Assembly: GCA_016841445.1 (NCBI GenBank)
Contig: JAENZD010000001.1
Location: 1,612,001 to 1,676,000 of the forward strand
Source: Anaerolineaceae bacterium
GTDB lineage: Bacteria > Chloroflexota > Anaerolineae > Anaerolineales > Anaerolineaceae
Direction of reading: 5' to 3'
DNA: 64,000 nucleotides
Part shown: positions 27,113 through 34,697 of the stretch, piece by piece
Numbering within the stretch: position 1 is the stretch's first letter
Layout: every line of letters begins with the position of its first letter
The notes under the pieces: model-generated
The model's input: only the letters and a program-made list of their open reading frames with translations
The model's database searches: none
What the model was told of the DNA's origin: nothing
Translations under genes and position numbers: made by a program

Positions 27113-28055
27113 TGACTTGCTCTTCCACCCATTTGTAGGTGATCTTCATTCCCTCCCGCAGGGTGTAATCATGCTGCCAGCCCAGGGAGTTGATCCGCTT
27201 ATTGCAGAAATTCCTGGATTGCACACCGACCGGACCGTCAATATGCTTGATGGTGAGGTCCTTCCCGGAGATATCGATCACCGCCTGGGCAAGTTCATCG
27301 ACGCTGACATATTCCGGCGATCCAATGTTGGCCGGAACAGCGAGGTCAGACTGCATCAAAAGGTAGATACCCCGCACCAGGTCGTCCACATAGGTATAAG
27401 ACCGGACGGCTGAACCGTCCCCCCAGACCTCAATTTCGCCGCCATCTTCAGCTTCTGCCACCTTGCGGGAAATGGCAGCGGGTGCCTTCTCACGTCCGCC
27501 CTGCCAGGTCCCTTCAGGACCGTACGTGTTCTGGAATCGGGCGACCCTGGCTTTGATCCCCTTATTCCTGCCGTACGCCAACACCATCCGCTCGGCATAT
27601 AATTTCTCCCAGCCGTATTCGTTATCAGGCTGTGCAGGGATCACATCGTCCTCCGTCAGTTCAGGATCACCAGGCAGCATATCCTTGTAAACACACACGG
27701 AGGATGAGAAAAAATACCTTTCCACCTGGGCTTCAACGGCATTATGGATCATATGCGCATTGATCAGGACGTTGTTGTGCATAATATCGCTTTCGGCGGT
27801 GGATATAAAACCCATGCCGCCCATATCAGCAGCTAACTGGTAAACCTCATCAAACGGGCCGTCCGCACATGTCAGGGCTGTGATGCAGTTCTGCGCTTCC
27901 CGTAGATCGAGTAATTTAAAATCATCACAATCCCCAGGGGACCATGGATGAGGCTTGATATCAACGCCCCGCACCCAATAATCCCGCTGCTTCAAATATT
28001 TCACCATGTGCCCCCCGATAAATCCCCCTGCGCCGCAAACAAGTGCTCTTTTCAT
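27087..28055 (-). CDS. GDP-mannose 3,5-epimerase-like SDR
   Basis: Extended SDR of 322 residues whose sequence is close in style to GDP-mannose 3',5'-epimerases, first known from plant ascorbate synthesis. NAD motif GAGGFIGGHMV is at 8-18, followed by LLDLREAQNCI and the hallmark NLAADMGGMGFI-like stretch QLAADMGGMGFIS. Next come the SSSVCVYKD strand, the catalytic YGWEK (Y-x3-K) and RFQNTYGPEGTWQGGREKAPAA. It would provide GDP-L-galactose or a related hexose for the glycan. The last residues are encoded by intergenic-type repeat DNA. The gap upstream is 201 bp and repeat-rich. Confidence 0.85.
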   Translation of the reverse strand: MKRALVCGAGGFIGGHMVKYLKQRDYWVRGVDIKPHPWSPGDCDDFKLLDLREAQNCITALTCADGPFDEVYQLAADMGGMGFISTAESDIMHNNVLINAHMIHNAVEAQVERYFFSSSVCVYKDMLPGDPELTEDDVIPAQPDNEYGWEKLYAERMVLAYGRNKGIKARVARFQNTYGPEGTWQGGREKAPAAISRKVAEAEDGGEIEVWGDGSAVRSYTYVDDLVRGIYLLMQSDLAVPANIGSPEYVSVDELAQAVIDISGKDLTIKHIDGPVGVQSRNFCNKRINSLGWQHDYTLREGMKITYKWVEEQVKELVASSR

Positions 28056-28117
28056 ACTATTTTCAACTCCACAATAATTTCATCAGATTTTGGTTTATTA
28101 AAAAGGTTTTTAGACTT

Positions 28118-28256
28118 TGGTAATCAGGGATCAGGTATCAGGGAGTAGATCAAGACAGGAGACGGAAGATGGGTGACAGGCAGGGAATTATCGGTCATCG
28201 GTCCCCGGTCCTCAGTCAATATTTGCTTTGAACTTTCCACATTCAGCATTCACCTA
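28118..28256. repeat. Degenerate short repeats between epimerase and ABC permease
   Basis: Holds an ATCAGGGATCAGGTATCAGG run (about 28122-28143), a GACAGGAGACGGAAGATGGG run (about 28154-28180) and CGGTCATCGGTCCCCGGTCC (about 28190-28218). The order of styles matches the other gaps nearby. No coding potential was recognised. Confidence 0.6.
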
Positions 28257-29168
28257 TCACACCGTATCAATAAACGTTTTCTCGACCCGGTTGAAGATCA
28301 CCACGCCGATGAACAGGATCACGACCATGAAGGCGGCGCTGAACCCCAATCTCAGCCAGGATGCGTCGCCTGCGCCAAGGAAGCCTGCCCTGAAGGTTTC
28401 GATGATGGGCGTCATCGGGTTGATATTGGCAACCCACGCCCAGCCTTCCGGGATCACAGAGACCGGGTAGATCACCGGTGTGGCGTACATCCACAATGAT
28501 ACACCGAACCCGACCAGGTAGGAAAGGTCACGGTACTTGGTGGTGAGGGATGAGACGATGATCCCAAAGCCCAAACCCAACCCTGCCATGATGAAAATGA
28601 GGAGCGGAAGTGCCAGCGCCCATGTTGTAAGGTAGATTTCTGATCCGCGCAGGAAAAAATAGACCAGGAAGCCAATAAAGAAAAGGAACTGGATGCTGAA
28701 AGCGATCAGGTTCGAGATCACCAGCGAGATGGGCGTGACCAGGCGCGGAAAATAAACCTTACCGAAGATCCCTGCGTTCGCCACGAACGTATTCGCCGTG
28801 CCGTTCAGGCAGCTCGCAAAATAAGACCAGACGACCGTGCCGGACATATAGAACAGGATCTGGGGGAGGCCATCAGTGGGCAGCCTGGCAATCTGGCCGA
28901 AGATCACCGTGAACACGATGGACGTGAACAGCGGCTGGATGATGAACCACAGCGGTCCCAGGATGGTCTGCTTGAAGCGTGAGACAAAGTCACGGCGCAC
29001 GAACAGCGCGATCAGGTCCCTGTAGCGCCAGACATCCTTAAGCTGCAGGTCGTACCATTTTTTGCGGGGAGTAATTATTAAATCCCAATCGTCAGGATCG
29101 GTGGAGTGTTTCATAGATGGACGGGGGACGGAAGACTGAAGACCGTCATTTTGCCTGTAATCTTTCAT
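28257..29168 (-). CDS. ABC-2 type permease for polysaccharide export (Wzm-like)
   Basis: Membrane subunit of a glycan ABC exporter. Six hydrophobic helices follow an N-terminal cytoplasmic stretch containing DLIALFVRRDFVSRFKQTILGPLWFIIQPL, the family's coupling region. The start is taken at ATG 29168. The first 18 codons or so (SSVPRP around residue 12) are encoded by the same repeat DNA that fills nearby gaps; a second ATG at 29114 (MKHSTDPDDWDL) may be the ancestral start. The likely ATPase partner is the Wzt-like protein at 20129-21391. Confidence 0.88.
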   Translation of the reverse strand: MKDYRQNDGLQSSVPRPSMKHSTDPDDWDLIITPRKKWYDLQLKDVWRYRDLIALFVRRDFVSRFKQTILGPLWFIIQPLFTSIVFTVIFGQIARLPTDGLPQILFYMSGTVVWSYFASCLNGTANTFVANAGIFGKVYFPRLVTPISLVISNLIAFSIQFLFFIGFLVYFFLRGSEIYLTTWALALPLLIFIMAGLGLGFGIIVSSLTTKYRDLSYLVGFGVSLWMYATPVIYPVSVIPEGWAWVANINPMTPIIETFRAGFLGAGDASWLRLGFSAAFMVVILFIGVVIFNRVEKTFIDTV

Positions 29169-29174
29169 CCCCAA

Positions 29175-29537
29175 TTATCCCAATGCCTTTCTAAACGCTA
29201 TTAACTTAACAAATAATGGATGACCTTGCTGACGAACTTCATTTAATTCACCGATGGAAACATAGTCAAACATCTCAATAATATCTAAACAAGCGATAGT
29301 TTCCAAATAAGATCGCAAAGCTAACCCGAGAAAACGCTTCTGTTCAAGGTCAGATTGCCCGGTTGATCCTTCTGCAATATTTAGGGCGATTGATGTTGCT
29401 GCCCGTTTGATCTGACTTGCTAAATTATATTTTTCATTATCCGGCAGCTTATGTGCAATTGAATAGATCACTTTCACGTAAGCCAGTGCCAGCTGATATA
29501 CCTCGAGTTTTTGGAATTTATAAGAACTATTCATCAT
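29175..29537 (-). CDS. Four-helix-bundle protein (23S rRNA intervening-sequence protein family)
   Basis: 120-residue all-helical protein of the S23/IVP family: FQKLEVYQLALAYVKVIYSI, LPDNEKYNLASQIKRAATSIALNIAEGSTG, then LEQKRFLGLALRSYLETIACLDI. These are the three conserved blocks of the family. Homologues occur as stand-alone small genes scattered through genomes, often in surface-glycan loci, and related folds serve as accessory proteins of diversity-generating retroelements. No reverse transcriptase is present here. It is transcribed just ahead of the ABC permease. Role unknown. Confidence 0.85.
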   Translation of the reverse strand: MMNSSYKFQKLEVYQLALAYVKVIYSIAHKLPDNEKYNLASQIKRAATSIALNIAEGSTGQSDLEQKRFLGLALRSYLETIACLDIIEMFDYVSIGELNEVRQQGHPLFVKLIAFRKALG

Positions 29538-29586
29538 TCAAAATGTACTTCGTGATATTAGATTCGTAAGATCAACTACATATGAC

Positions 29587-29650
29587 GTGCAGTCTTCCGT
29601 CCTTTTTTCTTCCACCCCGTCACCCGTCTTCGGTCTCCTGTCCTTCCTTC
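29587..29650. repeat. Degenerate CTTCCGTC/CCCGTC repeats
   Basis: A 64-base pyrimidine-rich stretch (GTCTTCCGTCC ... CACCCGTCTTCGGTCTCCTG) in the 241-bp gap between the antiterminator and four-helix-bundle genes. It is the same style as in the gaps at 26-28.3 kb. The rest of the gap shows nothing I recognise. Confidence 0.55.
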
Positions 29651-29778
29651 TTGCTGCTCGCTTCGCTCACAGCAAGCACGCCTCCGCCCCTCCGACATTA
29701 AACCGCTTTTGTCGGCTGGTTCAAAGATATGAACGCAACATCAACTGCTCATTTCCCCCTAGGGTTGGCAGGCTGAAA

Positions 29779-30288
29779 TTACGGTTGTATTGCCCTGGCC
29801 ATAGAAGCCGGTACCTGCACCTTCTTCTGCTGGCCATGCAGCAGCTTCACCAGCAGGCGGACGCGCTCGGTGCCTGTAAGTCTCGCATCGAAGATCGCCA
29901 TAAATCCTTTAAACGGGCCATCCAAAATGAGAACAGGATCACCGTGCTTGAGACCTTTTTGTGCGTCGGTTTGTGCATTGTTAATGCTGGTTACATTTTT
30001 CTCGATGGTAGCGATCACCTCATCCGGCACGATCGCGGGTTCGTAATCAAAAGAAACCACCCGGTTCACACCAGGCACATACGTGAGGCTGGACATGGAG
30101 ATTTCGTCCAGGTCAACATTGACGAACAGGTAACCCGGAAAAAACGGCTTGACCTTCCTGGCGCGCGGGTTGACCGGCGTCACCTTCAAACGCGGATAGA
30201 AAACACGGATTTTCCGGAACCGCAGCTGTGAATACAGGAAATCTTCCTTATTCGGTTTGCTGTGGAGTACGTACCAGGCGAGGCTCAT
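29779..30288 (-). CDS. NusG-family transcription antiterminator (RfaH/LoaP/UpxY-like)
   Basis: Specialised NusG paralogue that would let RNA polymerase read through the long polysaccharide operon. The NGN domain (about 1-100) shows AWYVLHSKPNKEDFLYSQL, VFYPRLKVTP, KVKPFFPGYLFVNVDL and the GVNRVVSF strand. The KOW part begins GLKHGDPVLILDGPFKGFMAIF near residue 115. The full NusG usually lies in a ribosomal/secE context; this copy is the first gene of a 30-kb glycan locus, as RfaH, LoaP and UpxY-type factors often are. A TG-extended -10 lies about 165 nt upstream. Confidence 0.88.
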   Translation of the reverse strand: MSLAWYVLHSKPNKEDFLYSQLRFRKIRVFYPRLKVTPVNPRARKVKPFFPGYLFVNVDLDEISMSSLTYVPGVNRVVSFDYEPAIVPDEVIATIEKNVTSINNAQTDAQKGLKHGDPVLILDGPFKGFMAIFDARLTGTERVRLLVKLLHGQQKKVQVPASMARAIQP

Positions 30289-30451
30289 AATAAGTGCTCT
30301 CTAAGCCGGCAAATTGAAAAGCTTGATCTGTTTACAAGCATTAACAGGTGAAATAAGCTTTGGGCCGGTTTCTGCATAGAAAATTTTTATCTCCCCAAAG
30401 GAAAAGGGATGAATGCAATTTACTTTTACTAATCCAATTTCAGTGTGAGAA

Positions 30452-30460
30452 ATTATACCA
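30452..30460 (-). promoter_or_regulatory. Extended -10 promoter for the polysaccharide operon
   Basis: Minus strand reads TGGTATAAT (30460-30452), a perfect TATAAT with the TG extension that makes a -35 dispensable. The hexamer 17 nt upstream is TAAGTT, a poor -35. Transcription would begin near 30445 and first reach the NusG-like gene. Confidence 0.55.
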
Positions 30461-30568
30461 TAGAGGCTCATTCCAACTTAATATAACATTAATCCGCCCA
30501 AAATTTGAGTTAGTTCACTAAAATGCAAATTCATTGGATCATCAAAAGCTGAGGTCTCTCGCTAAATC

Positions 30569-30577
30569 TGCTATAAT
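30569..30577 (+). promoter_or_regulatory. Extended -10 promoter for the LCP gene
   Basis: Reads TGCTATAAT, a perfect TATAAT with TG extension, about 65 nt before the LCP start codon. No good -35 at 17 nt. It is divergent from the minus-strand promoter about 110 bp away. Confidence 0.5.
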
Positions 30578-30641
30578 TTGAAATCATAAAATGAAATAAG
30601 GGTGAGCGACTCACAGCATTGGGTTAATTTAAGAGGTAAAG

Positions 30642-31784
30642 ATGGAAAATTTAGAAGAAAAAGAAACTTCTCAGCAACCGAAACGCAGTAAAAGCCTGAC
30701 AATCATTCTTAGCATATCAGGCGTGTTGATCGTCGCCTGTCTTGCAGTTTACTTCCTGTGGTTCAGGCCAAAGGTCAATGCACCGCTGGCAGAACCACTA
30801 ACACATTTGCCGCTCACACCCGCTGAACTGCCGATAGTTGCTAAAACTGAATCAGAATCATCATCAAGCTCACCGGATAGCGATCAGGACCCAACGCCTG
30901 TCACTATTTCCGGGCTGCTTGAACAAAAAGCAACCGCCCAGGCAGAAAATACCGCTGAACCCGTCTGCGGCGACGATAATGAATTGATGATCCTGATGGT
31001 CGCGATCGATTTCCAGGGTTCCAATTACCTGTACGGTCTTGCTGATGTGATCCGCCTGGTTCATATCGATTTCACCGAACCCCGGGTGGATGTGGTCGCT
31101 CTGCCCCGCGCACTTCTGGTCCAGGTGCCCCCCAATTTGGTTAATGTTGAAGGACCGATCCTCCTCAACCAGGGCTATCTGTTTGGAACCGAGGGGATGG
31201 GACATTACCAGGGGACAGGGCTAGGCGCAGGATCCCTGGCAGGGACGATCCTCTACAATTATGGGATCGAAGTGGATTATTACGTGGTTTTTAATATGAA
31301 TGCCTTTATGATATTAATTGACCGGTTAGGCGGTGTTGAGGTTGACCTCCCAACATTTGTGGACGACCGGCCCAAATCCTACTTCCCGGCCGGCAAGCAA
31401 ACCCTAAGCGGTGAAGAAGCATTAACCCTGGCGCGGATCCGGACAAAATACTCCGACAATATCCGCATCGACAACCAGAACATCATCATCCAGGCAGTGA
31501 TCGATAAGATGCGGCAGCCTGAAACCCTGCTCAGGCTCCCCGGGTTGGCTGAATATATGTTTGATGCCGTCCTGACGGATGGATCCCTCAGCCAGATTCC
31601 CGATGGGGTTTGCCTGCTGCGCAGCCTGGAGCGGGAAGATATCACGTTTTACAACCCGGGGGATGACCTGATCTATAACAGCAGGGCATTTGTGCCAACG
31701 GTGGATAAAGAAATGGACATCTTCTTCTGGGACAGCGCCCTGGTGGAATGGATGTTCAATATATTCTGGTCAAGTTCGGAATAA
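30642..31784 (+). CDS. LytR-CpsA-Psr (LCP) family glycopolymer ligase
   Basis: Membrane-anchored phosphotransferase that attaches lipid-linked glycopolymers to peptidoglycan. It has a cytoplasmic basic head, a single TM helix at about 19-42 and a Pro/Ser-rich linker. The LCP domain contains LADVIRLVHIDFTEPRVDVVALPRALLV, then YVVFNMNAFMILIDRLGGVEVDL, GKQTLSGEEALTLARIR and NIRIDNQNIIIQAVIDKM, matching the family's arginine-rich pyrophosphate-binding motifs. It is divergent from the polysaccharide operon and so may attach its product to the wall. AGAGGTAAAG lies just before the ATG. Confidence 0.9.
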   Translation: MENLEEKETSQQPKRSKSLTIILSISGVLIVACLAVYFLWFRPKVNAPLAEPLTHLPLTPAELPIVAKTESESSSSSPDSDQDPTPVTISGLLEQKATAQAENTAEPVCGDDNELMILMVAIDFQGSNYLYGLADVIRLVHIDFTEPRVDVVALPRALLVQVPPNLVNVEGPILLNQGYLFGTEGMGHYQGTGLGAGSLAGTILYNYGIEVDYYVVFNMNAFMILIDRLGGVEVDLPTFVDDRPKSYFPAGKQTLSGEEALTLARIRTKYSDNIRIDNQNIIIQAVIDKMRQPETLLRLPGLAEYMFDAVLTDGSLSQIPDGVCLLRSLEREDITFYNPGDDLIYNSRAFVPTVDKEMDIFFWDSALVEWMFNIFWSSSE

Positions 31785-31808
31785 TAAGAACCCTGGATTA
31801 AAATTCTT

Positions 31809-33524
31809 ATGATAAGTTTCAGAAAAATTTGGCGAGAAACTAAATGGGCTGTCATCATTATCCTGTGGGTCACCAGCCTGGTTTTGGGGTATTGGGGTTT
31901 TTCCAGATTCAGTACGGATAACAACCTTTCACTCCCAGTATTCGAGCGGGCTTACCGCACACTCCAGCTTATCAGCATGAATTCGGGTGCAGTCGATGGC
32001 CAGATCAACTGGATGCTGAACATTGCTCGTTTTCTAACACCTTTATTAGCTGCCTATACAGTCCTGCAGGCGATCAGCAATATTTTTAGAGAGCAAACCC
32101 AATGGCTAAAACTTTGGCGTATGAGAAACCATGTGATCGTTTGCGGCTTGGGACGCAAAGGCACATTCCTGATTGATGATCTACTCAAAAACGGGCTTCC
32201 TTTGGTCGCAATCGAAAAAAACCTCGAACCAGCCGCAGCAGACGAATACCGCCGCAAAGGGGTGATCATTATTGAAGGCGATGCAACCGATCCCGATACG
32301 CTGGATAGTGCCAGGCTTATTCGTGCCAGCCACCTGGTCTGCCTGTTGGGGAACGACCAGCAAAACCTGAGCATCGCTCTCCAGGCGCACCAACGCCTCA
32401 AGGGAACCCACAGGAAACCGCTTACCTGCATTGTCCATCTTGTCTCTGATGATCTCCAGAAGATGGTGAAAAAGAGTGAATTAGAAAGTGATTCGGATAT
32501 TCCTTTTAATCTTGAGATCTTTAACACCTACCAACGAGAAGCCCATGCACTGGTGGATCATAGGACAGACCATCACCCTCTGCCAACCCGGCTGCTGGTG
32601 GTTGGATTGGGACGCCTTGGCTCAAAGATCATTACGCAAACCGTTTATCAAACGTACGTACAAAGACCTTCGGAACAGCTCTCCATCACGGTGATTGATC
32701 GGGAGGCTGAGGCAAAGGTCAATAAAATGCTGGCTGAATTTCCACACATGGCTGATATCTGTGACATCACACCCATCCAGCTCGAAATATCTTCAAACCA
32801 GTCGTTAAAAAGCATCGTTGCGCGCCAATCAGAATTCGACCGGGTATATATCTGCCTGGGAAGCCCTATCCTGAGCATTCAAACCAGCCTGGCACTGATG
32901 GAAATCCCAGAGCTGGCAAATTCACCATTTTTCATCCGATTGGAGCGCCAAACGGGTCTCTTCAACCTGCTGCGAGGACCGCTGTCAGGAACGCTTAATG
33001 AAGATCTCATCATTCCTTTTGATATGTTTGAACAGACTTGCACAGCAGACCTGATCTTTGGTGGTTTGCATGAACTTTTGGCTATCATGCTGCGTGATAA
33101 TTATATTAATAGCCTGGACCCGGTAATGCGCAGTCCCCAGGAGAAAACATCTTGGGATGCCCTTCCGGAATCAGAAAAAGAATCCAACCGTCAGCAGGCC
33201 AGCCGGATCTGCCAGGTTCTCCATTCTACTGGTTACACGATCCGCCCCCTATCCGATTGGGATGCAGGAAAACTAACCTTTGATAAGCAAGAGATCCTGT
33301 CTATGGCCAAACTGGAACACGAGCTCTGGTGCCAGTGGAAGCGTGAGGGAGGATGGCAGTACGGAACACCCCGTAATGATCAGCAGAAAATCCACCCTGA
33401 CCTCGTTCCTTGGGAAAAGCTAAAAAATACTGAGCGGGATAAAAATACAAGCACGATCATTGGACTGCCTGCCTTACTTGCCGGGTTGGGTTTTCAAATT
33501 GAAAAATACCAATCATCCCGATAA
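31809..33524 (+). CDS. Two-TM protein with tandem TrkA-N-like domains and a C-terminal RyR domain
   Basis: 571 residues. Two membrane helices (about 12-32 and 66-87) are followed by a Rossmann domain with VIVCGLGRKGTFLIDDLL and the acidic AIEKN, as in TrkA-N/RCK NAD-binding domains. A second Rossmann-like unit starts at RLLVVGLGRLGSKI with VIDREAE. Residues about 495-560 match the prokaryotic RyR domain: KLEHELW, GGWQYG, HPDLVPW and TERDK. The layout resembles a channel-like or membrane sensor gated by a nucleotide. It starts 24 bp after the LCP gene and may share its transcript. Actual transport activity is not shown. Confidence 0.78.
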   Translation: MISFRKIWRETKWAVIIILWVTSLVLGYWGFSRFSTDNNLSLPVFERAYRTLQLISMNSGAVDGQINWMLNIARFLTPLLAAYTVLQAISNIFREQTQWLKLWRMRNHVIVCGLGRKGTFLIDDLLKNGLPLVAIEKNLEPAAADEYRRKGVIIIEGDATDPDTLDSARLIRASHLVCLLGNDQQNLSIALQAHQRLKGTHRKPLTCIVHLVSDDLQKMVKKSELESDSDIPFNLEIFNTYQREAHALVDHRTDHHPLPTRLLVVGLGRLGSKIITQTVYQTYVQRPSEQLSITVIDREAEAKVNKMLAEFPHMADICDITPIQLEISSNQSLKSIVARQSEFDRVYICLGSPILSIQTSLALMEIPELANSPFFIRLERQTGLFNLLRGPLSGTLNEDLIIPFDMFEQTCTADLIFGGLHELLAIMLRDNYINSLDPVMRSPQEKTSWDALPESEKESNRQQASRICQVLHSTGYTIRPLSDWDAGKLTFDKQEILSMAKLEHELWCQWKREGGWQYGTPRNDQQKIHPDLVPWEKLKNTERDKNTSTIIGLPALLAGLGFQIEKYQSSR

Positions 33525-33680
33525 TTTACCAGCGTCCACATATTTACAAACCATCCTCAGATAATCTCAGTCCCCAACCCGTAATCTAAACTATAATTGA
33601 TTTTGGTGTTGAACTAAACAATACTGTTTGTTAGCTTGCTTCATCTATTACTCTGGGTTAGCTATAGAAATGGAACCAGG

Positions 33681-34697
33681 ATGGCACAAACACAATCCCA
33701 ATTTATCCGCCAGCAAATCACCCAATTAAGAAAACAGCTCTCCAAATTGGAAGCCGAACGCACTGAAGTGAAAACCAATGAACCGTCATCTATATGGGAA
33801 ACCTTCTTAAAGCTCAATGAAGAATTGAACCAATTTGAACAAATGCTGGCGAAAATCAACCAGAGCATCAAAGATGATATCCACCAATGCAGACAGGGGA
33901 TCGTCGCAAATTTGGATGAATATAACCGGATTTCTCAATCGATGCGGGAGATGGAAAAGTTCTTCCTGGTCAATTACCTGCGTCCCGGGTATACACTGAA
34001 GCAGGCCAAACGAAGGCGGGAATACCTAGAAAAAGAATACACCAGGATCCGATCAGGCATTATTGATCACCGCTTTAAATCAATCCAGGATGTGGAAGCT
34101 GAAATCCGCAATGTGATGGTACATTCTGATCAGGCTTATCAAGCGGACCAACGCAGTTACCAGGATGAGCAGGTCAACGAGGTTAGCCTCTGGGAAATGA
34201 TTGAAAACCTTGCGCCCGAAGATATCGTTGAAGAATACGACGAAAATCAAATCAGGGACGACTTCAAACGCATCGTTCTGCCTGCCACCCATCCTGACAC
34301 CTCTGATACACCCAGGGAGGTCTTTCTGACTGTGATGTCAGTTTATAAAGCATTGGATTACCTGATGATGGAAGCATATGTAGCAAAGTACAGGGAAAAT
34401 GTCGCGCTGGAACCTGAGCAAGATATCCTGGTCCTCTATGATCAACTCTCTAAGCAGCAGGCCGAATATCACCGGCTGGCAGGCCGGATGGAACGGCGAT
34501 TGAAAGCCATCAAGAAAGAACTTGACCCAATCGAAATTGACCAACCTGAGAAAGTTAAGGAAAACATTCTAAAACTGCGTGAAAATTTGAGGCATGCGAT
34601 CCAACTGGAAACAGAAAAGATCTTCGATCTTCGCAACAAGATCCAGTCGCTGACGGATTTCTTTATCCAGATGAAAAGGACGGGCGATGACCAGTAA
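33681..34697 (+). CDS. Coiled-coil protein with a J-domain-like HPD segment
   Basis: 338 residues, no close family recognised. The start is placed at ATG 33681 (GGA about 7 nt upstream); the frame is open 15 codons earlier without a better signal. Long heptad-type helices cover residues about 5-80 (QQITQLRKQLSKLEAERTEV) and 260-338. Between them, IRDDFKRIVLPATHPDTSDT followed by REVFLTVMSVYKAL has a helix, the HPD tripeptide at 204-206 and a second helix, the layout of a DnaJ J-domain core. It overlaps the Reg_prop gene by 11 bases, implying joint action. No membrane segment. Confidence 0.65.
   Translation: MAQTQSQFIRQQITQLRKQLSKLEAERTEVKTNEPSSIWETFLKLNEELNQFEQMLAKINQSIKDDIHQCRQGIVANLDEYNRISQSMREMEKFFLVNYLRPGYTLKQAKRRREYLEKEYTRIRSGIIDHRFKSIQDVEAEIRNVMVHSDQAYQADQRSYQDEQVNEVSLWEMIENLAPEDIVEEYDENQIRDDFKRIVLPATHPDTSDTPREVFLTVMSVYKALDYLMMEAYVAKYRENVALEPEQDILVLYDQLSKQQAEYHRLAGRMERRLKAIKKELDPIEIDQPEKVKENILKLRENLRHAIQLETEKIFDLRNKIQSLTDFFIQMKRTGDDQ

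Larger units (their letters stand above)
30289..30641. other. Divergent intergenic control region
   Basis: The only gene-free stretch over 300 bases. It separates the NusG-like gene (minus) from the LCP gene (plus) and contains one TG-extended -10 for each direction. The leader of the minus-strand transcript would be about 155 nt, long enough for a cis element for the NusG-like protein. I see only weak stems there (for example TCCC/GGGA around 30392-30410). Confidence 0.6.

Noticed and set aside
29175-29537. Four-helix-bundle gene considered as a diversity-generating retroelement accessory (Avd)
   Set aside because: No reverse transcriptase, template repeat or variable repeat was found nearby; it fits the wider S23/IVP family.
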